Shown here one piece after another: positions 38,645 to 46,491 of a stretch of DNA of 64,000 nucleotides. The translations under genes were made by a program, and so were the position numbers. The notes below the pieces were generated by a model. That model made no database searches. It was not told where the DNA came from and saw only the letters and a program-made list of their open reading frames with translations. Positions within the stretch are counted from its first letter, which is position 1. Each line of letters starts with the position of its first letter. The stretch is from Perkinsela sp. pyNocScin1 (taxonomy: Eukaryota; Euglenozoa; Kinetoplastea; Prokinetoplastida; Perkinselidae): NCBI GenBank assembly GCA_964019655.1, contig CAXHTR010000002.1, forward strand, positions 310,001 to 374,000, written 5' to 3'.

Positions 38645-39427
38645 ATGACAGATAGAATGCTCATCGCTGGTGAAGCACCGATGCTCTCGCTTGTGCATAC
38701 AGGTTTTCGATACCATATTAAGGCTACAAAAATGGCATTCTCTATCTTTATGCCAGCTATCATTCGCCTCGAAAAAGAAATGAAGGAGAAAGAGAGGAAA
38801 AATCAGCAGATCGAATACAAGGGCACTGCAGAAGACTTTTGTAGCGCAATTTTACATGTTTCAGGTGGTTGGGTCACTGGCCTTATCAGTTGTGCGTTTC
38901 ATGCTATTGCTGCGATAGGAATCTCCCGTGCAGCAAGCATGGCAGCAGATAGAGCGATCTTCCTCTATTCCATTCAGCCAAAAAGAGCATCATTCTACGG
39001 TAAAAAAATTCTGAAGCGTATACTACCAGAATGTTTAGGTAGGCGTGTACACATTTTCAAGAATTTGAATGCACAAGAATCTGCATATCTTTGGCAAAAT
39101 CAACGTATAAGATGCCCTGTGCAGCGCGTGAGAGATTCGATCATGCGACGAGGGTTATTCCATGCTGCTGATTTTCTCTCTGCGTGTACTACAAAATTTA
39201 CATCTATTCAAGCATTTCTGCCAGCACATGATGAAACTAAAACTATTGACAAAAAAAAGGTTCATCCACTCCTTTTCTGCGTATGCTACCATGGTGGCGC
39301 GCTTTTTGTAGGTTCGATAGGGGCAGTTGCTGGGCACATAATCGGCAAGAGCGACGGGGAATACTGGGCAGAGTTTTTCGTGTCAATGATGTGGACCAAA
39401 ATGATTGATCGCTTCATCTGTATGTAG
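38645..39427 (+). CDS. Hypothetical membrane protein
   Basis: 260 residues from 38645. The frame opens earlier at 38567, only 15 bases after the RPC1 stop; a pyrimidine-rich tract ending ACAAAG directly before 38645 favours the internal start. Two or three hydrophobic stretches: ~72-95 (GWVTGLISCAFHAIAAIGIS), ~210-235 (HPLLFCVCYHGGALFVGSIG followed by AVAGHIIG) and a less clear FVSMMWTKMI end. The small-residue-rich second span resembles glycine-zipper organelle membrane proteins. Basic loops (KRASFYGKKILKRILPE) lie between. No family recognised. Confidence 0.6.
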   Translation: MTDRMLIAGEAPMLSLVHTGFRYHIKATKMAFSIFMPAIIRLEKEMKEKERKNQQIEYKGTAEDFCSAILHVSGGWVTGLISCAFHAIAAIGISRAASMAADRAIFLYSIQPKRASFYGKKILKRILPECLGRRVHIFKNLNAQESAYLWQNQRIRCPVQRVRDSIMRRGLFHAADFLSACTTKFTSIQAFLPAHDETKTIDKKKVHPLLFCVCYHGGALFVGSIGAVAGHIIGKSDGEYWAEFFVSMMWTKMIDRFICM

Positions 39428-39477
39428 TGCACAAATGATTGGTATTTTATGTAGCCTGAGCTCGTGTCAAAGTGTAA

Positions 39478-39492
39478 ATTTTTCTTTTCTAG
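39478..39492 (+). promoter_or_regulatory. Probable trans-splice acceptor for the PDI gene
   Basis: ATTTTTCTTTTCTAG, a near-pure pyrimidine run ending in AG, lies 13 bases before the ATG at 39506. It excludes the in-frame GTG at 39464 as a start and shows the expected 5' leader. Confidence 0.7.
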
Positions 39493-39505
39493 AACACGGA
39501 ACATA

Positions 39506-40894
39506 ATGCTCAGTAGCGCTGTCCTCTCCATTTTGGGAATGAGCGCCCAACTTACGACGCAGTCATCAGTCATAGAAGGCAGTGAAGAAACACTGAAGCC
39601 ACTGATTGAGTCTGGCAATTTAGTATTTGTTGAGTTTTACGCCCCATGGTGCACACATTGCAAGCAGATGGCCCCAGAGCTTGATAAAGCCGCAGAGCGT
39701 CTGAAAGATACCGCAGCAATAGTAAAAATTGATGCGACCCAAAACGAGGACTTTGCAAAGGGCCATGGTGTTGAAGGGTTTCCAACACTTATGATCTTCC
39801 ATGAGGGGCAAGTGTTGCCATACAAGGGTGGCCGAACATCTGTGGACATTGTCGGTACAATCAAAAAGATTCTCTCACCCTTCCACACTGTCTTGAAGAC
39901 AGCTAAAGAGCTCAAGGCGTACAAAAAAGGAAAGAATGTTAAGCTTTTGCTTTACACGCACAGTGAAGACTCGTCTGCACTGAAAGTTTTCCTCGCATAT
40001 GCGAAAGCGAACCGCGACGCCTTCACGTATGCAATAGTGAATGACACATCACTGTTTGAAAAGCGTGAAAAGGATTTCATTGAGATGTTCAAGCCCTTCG
40101 ATAATAAATTCAGCTCGTTGGACGATGTGACGGAGGAGTCTTTGACTGAATGGCTCCGTATGGAGGCTTTCCGTCTTTTCGACGAAATCGGTCCAGCCAA
40201 CTACGATGCCTATGTCAAGCGCGGACTTCCAATGGTATGGCTTTTTGTCGATGCGATGCAAAAGGAGAGCAAAGAGGCGAAGGAGGTGGCCAAGCGCCTC
40301 GCGCCCGAATACAAAGGTAAGCTGAGCTTTGTGTTCGTCAACGGCAATAAATTTGCAGCGCTTGCCGAGCAATTCGGCTTACACGACAAAAACTATCCAG
40401 TGGCTCTCATCTCTAACCGCAAGCAGGATACCTTCCGACCCCCGAATAGTAGCGAAATGACTGTCGAAACTCTTCGCGCTTTTTGCACAGACTATATCGA
40501 CGGTAAGCTTACAAAAACAATGCGCTCTATGCCACGCCCAGAGAATGACCGCCAAGGTAGCCTCACGATTGTCGTTGGCGATTCTTTTGCTGAGTTGGTG
40601 GAGAGCAATGAAACAGATATTCTCATTTCATTTACTGCACCATGGCGCAAACACTGTAAGTCAATGAAGGAGGCATACCTTCAGGTTGCAGAAGACTTCA
40701 AAGACGACGTAACAGTACGAATTGCCACCCTTGATGTCTCCATGAACGACATCGAATCTCCTCAATTTTCTGTAGAAGGTTTGCCTGCGGTTTACTTTAA
40801 GCCGAAAGGCAAAGATGCCGTGCTTTACGAAGGCGATAGGTCGAAAGATGACTTTGTTGCTTTCGTAAATAAGCACAAAAGTTCAGCAGCTTAA
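39506..40894 (+). CDS. Protein disulfide isomerase with one degenerate active site
   Basis: 462 residues. Signal peptide MLSSAVLSILGMSAQLTTQS, then thioredoxin domain a with active site APWCTHCK (C49, C52) and cis-proline GFPT (101). Two catalytically blank thioredoxin-like domains (b, b') follow at ~125-340. The last domain a' (~350-455) reads FTAPWRKHCKSM: the first cysteine of CxxC is arginine (R381) and only C384 remains; its cis-proline GLPA is kept. PDI forms and shuffles disulfides in the ER. The a' site cannot run a normal dithiol cycle but could still hold mixed disulfides. The C-terminus KHKSSAA lacks KDEL, so ER retention must use another mechanism or the protein leaves the ER. Confidence 0.9.
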   Translation: MLSSAVLSILGMSAQLTTQSSVIEGSEETLKPLIESGNLVFVEFYAPWCTHCKQMAPELDKAAERLKDTAAIVKIDATQNEDFAKGHGVEGFPTLMIFHEGQVLPYKGGRTSVDIVGTIKKILSPFHTVLKTAKELKAYKKGKNVKLLLYTHSEDSSALKVFLAYAKANRDAFTYAIVNDTSLFEKREKDFIEMFKPFDNKFSSLDDVTEESLTEWLRMEAFRLFDEIGPANYDAYVKRGLPMVWLFVDAMQKESKEAKEVAKRLAPEYKGKLSFVFVNGNKFAALAEQFGLHDKNYPVALISNRKQDTFRPPNSSEMTVETLRAFCTDYIDGKLTKTMRSMPRPENDRQGSLTIVVGDSFAELVESNETDILISFTAPWRKHCKSMKEAYLQVAEDFKDDVTVRIATLDVSMNDIESPQFSVEGLPAVYFKPKGKDAVLYEGDRSKDDFVAFVNKHKSSAA

Positions 40895-41041
40895 AACGGA
40901 GAGTAAGCTAGCATAGTTCGAAAAACGCAATACATTTGGTTCCAAATACATTTAATCTCTAGTACTGAATCTCTTTTGATCACAAAACTCTATTTTGACT
41001 TTTTAAAAGCCATCTTTATGTGCTTAAAGAGGATCTGAATC

Positions 41042-42016
41042 ATGCACCCGCTTCATCGATCATTTTATAGATCTCTTCAAAAGAAAGCAAAAGAGTTGTC
41101 TGTATGCTATGATTCCGACATGCACAAGGTGTCAAAATCAATATTCGGTAGCTCCATAGACCCACACTACTGGAAAGCCTTCGGCAAGTCGCCTAAGCAG
41201 GTTGTTGCGAAAATCTGCCGGCTGCCACTCTCAGCTTCACTCAGCAAGAAAGAGCAAGCAGCTGCTTCTTTTGAGCTTCTGAAGAGTATGGGAGAAGCCA
41301 TGCCACAGCGTGAGGACGCAGAGTGCTTGCGCGATATTACACTCGTTCGTGAATCACTATCATTTACGGTTCCGTGTTTCCAGGATAGAACTGTTGAGCC
41401 ATATCCCCGATTTACAGTGAAGCAAGATCCATTCTGGTTTGTCCAGCGAATGCGAACATATCCCATTTTCCCATTTAAAGAAGCTTTTGAGTGGAGCCGC
41501 GGAGGTAAGAAGAAAGCAGTGCTTGACACGTGTTCGAAAACAATCACGGAAAAGATCGAAGTTACACTGAAGACCGAGCCTATTGCCTCAAAACGGGAGG
41601 AAAACTTTTTTGAGTACCATGTGACGATACGCAATACGGGTAAACCAGGAATTGACCCTTCCTGCCAGCTCCTTTCGAGACATTGGTACTTTCTCGACAG
41701 TAACACGAAGAAACTCGTGGAAGTTGTCGGCGCAGGTGTACTAGGTGAGCTTCCCGTTCTCCATCCCGGTGATTCACATTCGTACACATCTGGAACAGAC
41801 CTTGAATCGACACAGGGCGTGATGAAAGGTCTTTTTCAGTTTGCACGGTTTTTTGTCAAGCCGGCAACACAAGCTTCCAAGCAAGACTTGCGTAAAGCTG
41901 AGAGAAATGCTCTCAAAATTGAGTCAAAAGCCCAAAATTCCTCATCAGAAAATGTTGATGAGAAGTTTGTTGATCTGATAGATGTGCATATTGCACCAAC
42001 ACAGCTGCGACGCTAA
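41042..42016 (+). CDS. ApaG-domain protein
   Basis: 324 residues. Residues ~180-275 form an ApaG (PDIP38-type) beta-sandwich: FFEYHVTIRNTG, QLLSRHWYFLD, VVGAGVLGELPVLHPGDSHS, YTSGTDLESTQGVMKGLFQF. This covers the whole conserved core, including HWYF and the YTSG strand. The N-terminal ~180 residues are basic and start MHPLHRSFYRSLQKKAK, likely a mitochondrial presequence. Eukaryotic ApaG domains occur in PDIP38/POLDIP2 and F-box proteins, as protein-interaction modules. A role in the mitochondrion is inferred from the N-terminus. An upstream ATG in the leader opens a short uORF ending before the start. Confidence 0.8.
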   Translation: MHPLHRSFYRSLQKKAKELSVCYDSDMHKVSKSIFGSSIDPHYWKAFGKSPKQVVAKICRLPLSASLSKKEQAAASFELLKSMGEAMPQREDAECLRDITLVRESLSFTVPCFQDRTVEPYPRFTVKQDPFWFVQRMRTYPIFPFKEAFEWSRGGKKKAVLDTCSKTITEKIEVTLKTEPIASKREENFFEYHVTIRNTGKPGIDPSCQLLSRHWYFLDSNTKKLVEVVGAGVLGELPVLHPGDSHSYTSGTDLESTQGVMKGLFQFARFFVKPATQASKQDLRKAERNALKIESKAQNSSSENVDEKFVDLIDVHIAPTQLRR

Positions 42017-42107
42017 TGCATAGAGAAGTAAAGTTTCGAGATATAATTTCTCTATTCGTTGTATCTGCGATTTCTTAGGCTATTACCCTCTCATGCAACA
42101 TTGATAT

Positions 42108-43766
42108 ATGGGAATATCATTCACTTCTCTACGATCGGGGCTGGCAACTGCTGCTTGCATTGCTGGCATCGCCTACTTTGTCTTATCTCGAAAAGAAAGC
42201 AGCATTCTTTACAAATCACCAATTAACTTCGATTTTCTTCGTAAGCGGGATCTGACAGTCGTAGAAGATAAGAAGCTTGGTCTCACCTTTTCGTACTGCC
42301 CGACAGAATGTGTACTGTATGCTGAGACTCGAGCCTTTCCCGTTGCATTTTTTGAGCTCAAGGTACTCCCAGAAATGGATTCGTCTATTCTGCTGACCGT
42401 CGAGGAATTCAAAGAGCCGATTTCGCTCGCAGAGCACAAAATTTTTTCGTACAATGCAATCGCCATGCACCTATCTGATGTTCACATTGAGCGAGAGAAA
42501 AGCTCAACTTTCCTCGGGGGACGCAGTGCCGTTGAGTTTGAGTACACGTACTCGTCAGAGGACGGTACGAGACGCAGATGCTGGTGCTCCCTAGCAGTAC
42601 ATGATAATAGAGCTTACGCAGTACACTGCCACGCCAGGGTCCAGCGCTTTGGACACGCAATGCTCGTCTGCCGCCGAGTAGTATCCAAAATGAGAATACA
42701 CAGCCACTCCGTGCCTAACAGTGAGCTAATTTTTACAGAGCCCCGCTTTGGGCTCAGTATGCCTATTCAACCGGAGTACTCGCTCGAGTACACCTCAAGT
42801 GAAAAAAAGAACGCGATCCTTAAACTTTCAAAGCAGATTGATGATGGAAAGGGGGCTTCGATAGAGCTCGAGCATATTTCTAGTCTCCGACCAGAGGTGC
42901 TCGATAATCGTACGCTTGATATCGCGATTACAACAACTCGTGGAATGGTCGAGAATGCAGTCAAAAATGAAGAGTGCCTTGAGTGGCAAACGGGAACAGT
43001 TCTTGACGACGCCGCCCTGATGTACCTGAAGCAGTCGATATCTGTTAGCTCCTTTGAGTACAGTATCGTGGCAGCAATGTCGAAGCTACCGGGCAAGTTT
43101 TTCTTTTATGATATTTCCACTCGCTCTCCCGTAGCAGACACCTCAAAGATTAGACGGTATGTTGTTTTTGTCGTTCTAACAACTTTCGGCGTCTTTCGCC
43201 TCACAGCATGCAGCGAGGCTGATAACTTCGTCAAGACATTTGTTGAGGCAAAGGAAACGCTACAACAGGCTCACTTCGGCTTCCAGCATGGCCAGGAATG
43301 CTCGCTGCTCTACAGAAATACGAAGGCTGGCTTTTCAATGCGTATTCCGCCACACTTTCATGTCCAAGAAACAATGGTTGCAGATCCGATCGTTCTCATT
43401 TTCGATGGATCAAAATCTTTGAACACGGATGAGAGCCAAGCAGCAAAATTTACGATAGATGTTTCGTCCCAAATGCGAAGTGTTGGTGAACAGTCATCAA
43501 AGGTCTTCGATGCCTATCTCGAGCACCTACAGGATCCTTCCAAGTTCTTCTCCGTCACTAAGAATGAATGCCTTGTCGATAGATTTCCAGCTGCAGAGTT
43601 TCAGTTCTGTGAGCGCGTCGAAAACTCACACGTCCAGATGTGTGTCACACTTATTTGCATCAAAGAGAAGCAATATAGCGTGCAGCTCACTGTGCAACCA
43701 GGATGCTTCGACGATGCATATGCACAGTACAAAGCGATTCTGGAAACGTTCCGTTTTTTTGAGTAG
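42108..43766 (+). CDS. Membrane-anchored protein with three PsbP/Mog1-like repeats
   Basis: 552 residues. One N-terminal hydrophobic segment (about 8-27, LRSGLATAACIAGIAYFVLS) acts as signal anchor. The rest is three copies of a ~165-residue alpha/beta module. Each starts with a strand-turn motif (KKLGLTFSYCP ~54, PRFGLSMPIQP ~211, TKAGFSMRIPP ~403) and ends with a strand then an amphipathic helix (YAVHCHARVQRFGHAMLVCR; FRLTACSEADNFVKTFVEAK; YSVQLTVQPGCFDDAYAQYK). This is the PsbP/Mog1/DcrB-like (DUF1795) plan. Function unknown; such domains often bind small GTPases or membrane complexes. The leader carries ATGCAACATTGA, a 3-codon uORF also found before the MFS gene at 57785. Confidence 0.65.
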   Translation: MGISFTSLRSGLATAACIAGIAYFVLSRKESSILYKSPINFDFLRKRDLTVVEDKKLGLTFSYCPTECVLYAETRAFPVAFFELKVLPEMDSSILLTVEEFKEPISLAEHKIFSYNAIAMHLSDVHIEREKSSTFLGGRSAVEFEYTYSSEDGTRRRCWCSLAVHDNRAYAVHCHARVQRFGHAMLVCRRVVSKMRIHSHSVPNSELIFTEPRFGLSMPIQPEYSLEYTSSEKKNAILKLSKQIDDGKGASIELEHISSLRPEVLDNRTLDIAITTTRGMVENAVKNEECLEWQTGTVLDDAALMYLKQSISVSSFEYSIVAAMSKLPGKFFFYDISTRSPVADTSKIRRYVVFVVLTTFGVFRLTACSEADNFVKTFVEAKETLQQAHFGFQHGQECSLLYRNTKAGFSMRIPPHFHVQETMVADPIVLIFDGSKSLNTDESQAAKFTIDVSSQMRSVGEQSSKVFDAYLEHLQDPSKFFSVTKNECLVDRFPAAEFQFCERVENSHVQMCVTLICIKEKQYSVQLTVQPGCFDDAYAQYKAILETFRFFE

Positions 43767-43883
43767 AGTTTCATGATTCCCTAACTTCATATGATTTTTG
43801 GCAAACAAGCATGCAGCTTGTAAATTCTCACCTAAATCTTGGATGATAAATGATGTAGAAATGTGCGGTTATTCAAAATAAAT

Positions 43884-44813
43884 ATGAATTGGAAAGAGTT
43901 TTCACTTGCAAAGAAGCACATTCGGCGGACGATTCCAATTAATGAAGAGAGCTCTGTGGTTATTCGAGAAATAAATGTAGCACATGGTGGGCTTGGCTGT
44001 GCAACATGGGATGGCGGGGTCATTCTTGCTCGCTGGATCAAGAAGAACAAGCATATCTGGGAGCAAGCGACGGCGCTCGAGCTTGGCTGTGGCGTTGGTA
44101 TTAGTGGTATTGTCGCAGCATCACACGCACGGAAGCTCACAGTATCAGATTACCTTCCAGATGTCATGGAAAATGCCCGATACAACTTTCAGGTGAACCT
44201 GCACGAAGAGAAGTTTCGTTCCATTGAATTTTGCATGCTTGAATGGCACCAGTTCATTGATAACGCCAAAACTCCACAGACTGAGGAGCATTTTTGCACA
44301 AAGCTCGAGCACCAGCGAGCATTTATCGAGCAGCAGTGGTTTACCTGTGACAAGTGCTTTGATGACTCCTCAAAAGGTGTGTGTCAACCATGCTTTGATG
44401 CATTTCACAAGGCCCACGCTCAAAATGCTTCATCAGGCTTTGGGACATTTCGTTGTGACTGCACACATTTCCATTGCGAAACGAAGCCAGATATATCCCC
44501 ACACTCGTTCGACATTATCTTCGGTAGTGAGCTTATCTACTCTCCATTGTCATGTGAGGCTCTTGCTTCAGCTGTCGATTATCTGCTGGGCCCAAATGGC
44601 GTGTTCTACCAGCTGCTCCAGGAGAAGCGTGAAGGCGTTGAGCTTTTTTGCTCTCGAATGAAAGATAAAGGGTTTAAGTGCTACGTGTCATTATTCCCTT
44701 CTACTTATGCAGAGAGCACAAACACTCGATCGTGGGAGTTAAAAGGGCAAGAGAATTTCATGCTCTATGCATGGGTGCGCATCGGTAGACCGGTTCCAAC
44801 TATGATACCGTAG
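43884..44813 (+). CDS. METTL21-type methyltransferase with UBR-box-like zinc insertion
   Basis: 309 residues from the first in-frame ATG (43884); the frame before it starts only at GTG. Methyltransferase family 16 motifs: WDGGVILARWI (42), SAM-binding ELGCGVG (66-72), acidic post-I SDYLP (88) and FDIIFGSELIYS (209-220) with the ExxY variant of the (D/E)xx(Y/F) motif. About 90 residues are inserted between the strand LEWHQF and FDIIF, where the family normally has a short loop. The insert contains C155xxC158, C167xxC170, H175xxH178 and C191xC193, the spacing of a UBR-box zinc fold. Family members methylate lysines on chaperones and elongation factors; the UBR fold reads N-degron N-termini. The combination is unusual. 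Confidence 0.78.
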   Translation: MNWKEFSLAKKHIRRTIPINEESSVVIREINVAHGGLGCATWDGGVILARWIKKNKHIWEQATALELGCGVGISGIVAASHARKLTVSDYLPDVMENARYNFQVNLHEEKFRSIEFCMLEWHQFIDNAKTPQTEEHFCTKLEHQRAFIEQQWFTCDKCFDDSSKGVCQPCFDAFHKAHAQNASSGFGTFRCDCTHFHCETKPDISPHSFDIIFGSELIYSPLSCEALASAVDYLLGPNGVFYQLLQEKREGVELFCSRMKDKGFKCYVSLFPSTYAESTNTRSWELKGQENFMLYAWVRIGRPVPTMIP

Positions 44814-44868
44814 AACACTGCATCATGTGATTCGATACGACAGACAAATACGAAATTGATACAAATTG

Positions 44869-44895
44869 ATTTTCTTATCCTTTTCTTTATTTCAG
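44869..44895 (+). promoter_or_regulatory. Textbook trans-splice acceptor before PheRS alpha
   Basis: Bases 44869-44893 are almost all pyrimidine and end in TTTCAG (AG at 44894-44895), one base before the ATG at 44897. It gives an extremely short 5' leader and is the clearest acceptor in the window. Confidence 0.75.
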
Positions 44896-44896
44896 A

Positions 44897-46486
44897 ATGT
44901 CACAGGAGGAAGCCGCCCAAAAAGACATCAAGCGTTGCATTCTTGATGCGCTTCGTGATAATGAAACCATCGCTAATTCCGCAGCTTTCGCAGAATCACA
45001 CGGTCTTGATCATCAAGGGCTGATAGGCGTGCTTAAATCACTGCAGTCGCAGGAGATTATTGAGACTAGCGTCACAACAGAGAAACTATGGAAGCTATCG
45101 GAAGAAGGTAAGTCAGTGCTTTCCAACGGCTCTCCTGAATTCTGTGTATACACCATAGTGAAAGAGAAAGGTGAGCTCTTAAAAAAGCAGATTGTCAATA
45201 TTCTCAATGGCAAGCCAGAAGATTTTGAACAGAATGTGGACATTGCAGATTCAGTCGATAAGATGAAAATCAAAGCAATCAAAACCAAAGGAGAAGAAAT
45301 TTTCGATATTGCTATTTCGAATGGCCTCAAGCTGAAAATGCTACGCATTCGGAAGGATACCAGCGGCAACTTTATCTCTGCTTTAGGCGAAAACGTTGGA
45401 GACAAGACAAAAGAACTCTGCGAAATGATTCAGAAGAGTACACTTGAGAATGCGAAGGATATTGAATTTCTCAAGAAAAGGCAGCTTATTTATCAGGTGA
45501 TACAAAAGACATTCTTGGCTCAGAAAGGCGAGTACTTTGACAAGCCTGGTAAAGAGGTCGCTGTTGACCTCACGCGGGAAATGTTAATTTCGAAAACCTG
45601 GGTCGACAAAGAGTTCAAGCCTTACAATCTGAGCGCTCAAGGTGTTCGACCACTCGCTGGCTCTCTGCACCCACTCATGAAAGTCAGAGAAGAATTCCGC
45701 ACAATTTTCTTAGAAATGGGCTTCACTGAGATGGAAACCTCGAATTACGTCGAAAGCAGCTTTTGGAACTTTGATGCGCTCTTTGTGCCGCAGAACCATC
45801 CCGCAAGAGACATGCAGGACACATTCTATATCGCTGACCCCGCCCTGGCCGAGTCGGCTCCAGCAGAATACATTGCTGCCACTAAAAAAGTCCATGAAAA
45901 AGGTGAAGGCTGTGATAGCAAGGGCTACGTGTGCAAGTGGTCGGCCGACGAGTCACGCAAGAATGTTCTCCGCACGCACACAACTGCAGTTACCGCGAGA
46001 GTGCTGTATGACCTGGCACAGAAGAGCAGCAACCCATCAGGCAAGTTTTTCTCCATCGACCGCGTCTTCCGCAATGAGGAAATGGACAAGACGCATCTCT
46101 GTGAGTTCCATCAGATCGAGGGTGTCGTCATTGATGAAGACCTATCGCTCGTTCAGATGATGACCATGCTTAAGGACTTTTTCCAGCGCATTGGTATCGA
46201 GAAGCTTCGCTTCAAGCCTGCGTATAATCCATACACAGAGCCCTCCATGGAGATCTTTGGCTACCACGAGGGTCACCAGAAGTGGATCGAAGTTGGAAAT
46301 AGCGGTATGTTCCGACCGGAAATGCTGCAGCCCATGGGCTTCTCGAAAAAGGTCACAGCCATTGCGTGGGGGCTTTCGCTGGAGCGCCCGACGATGATAA
46401 AGTACGGCCTCAAGAGTATCCACGACCTTTTCGGTCACCGCATTGATCTTTCGTTTTGCAGGCGGGCACCGCTCTATCGCGTTTGA
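44897..46486 (+). CDS. FARSA: Cytosolic phenylalanyl-tRNA synthetase alpha subunit
   Basis: 529 residues. The N-terminal ~90 residues are winged-helix (DALRDNETIANSAAFAESHG, SLQSQEIIETS) as in eukaryotic/archaeal alpha subunits. The class II core follows: PLMKVREEFRTIFLEMGF, HTTAVTAR, motif 2 RVFRNEEMDKTHLCEFHQIE, KWIEVGNSGMFRPEML and motif 3 WGLSLERPTMIKYGLKSIHD. The end FGHRIDLSFCRRAPLYRV is as in FARSA. It charges tRNA-Phe together with a beta subunit, not present in this window. The next frame begins only 6-105 bases downstream, so the 3' UTR must be very short or overlap. Confidence 0.95.
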   Translation: MSQEEAAQKDIKRCILDALRDNETIANSAAFAESHGLDHQGLIGVLKSLQSQEIIETSVTTEKLWKLSEEGKSVLSNGSPEFCVYTIVKEKGELLKKQIVNILNGKPEDFEQNVDIADSVDKMKIKAIKTKGEEIFDIAISNGLKLKMLRIRKDTSGNFISALGENVGDKTKELCEMIQKSTLENAKDIEFLKKRQLIYQVIQKTFLAQKGEYFDKPGKEVAVDLTREMLISKTWVDKEFKPYNLSAQGVRPLAGSLHPLMKVREEFRTIFLEMGFTEMETSNYVESSFWNFDALFVPQNHPARDMQDTFYIADPALAESAPAEYIAATKKVHEKGEGCDSKGYVCKWSADESRKNVLRTHTTAVTARVLYDLAQKSSNPSGKFFSIDRVFRNEEMDKTHLCEFHQIEGVVIDEDLSLVQMMTMLKDFFQRIGIEKLRFKPAYNPYTEPSMEIFGYHEGHQKWIEVGNSGMFRPEMLQPMGFSKKVTAIAWGLSLERPTMIKYGLKSIHDLFGHRIDLSFCRRAPLYRV

Positions 46487-46491
46487 TTCAT

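Noticed and set aside
39464-39505. GTG-initiated N-terminal extension of PDI
   Set aside because: Upstream of the acceptor AG, so not in the mRNA.
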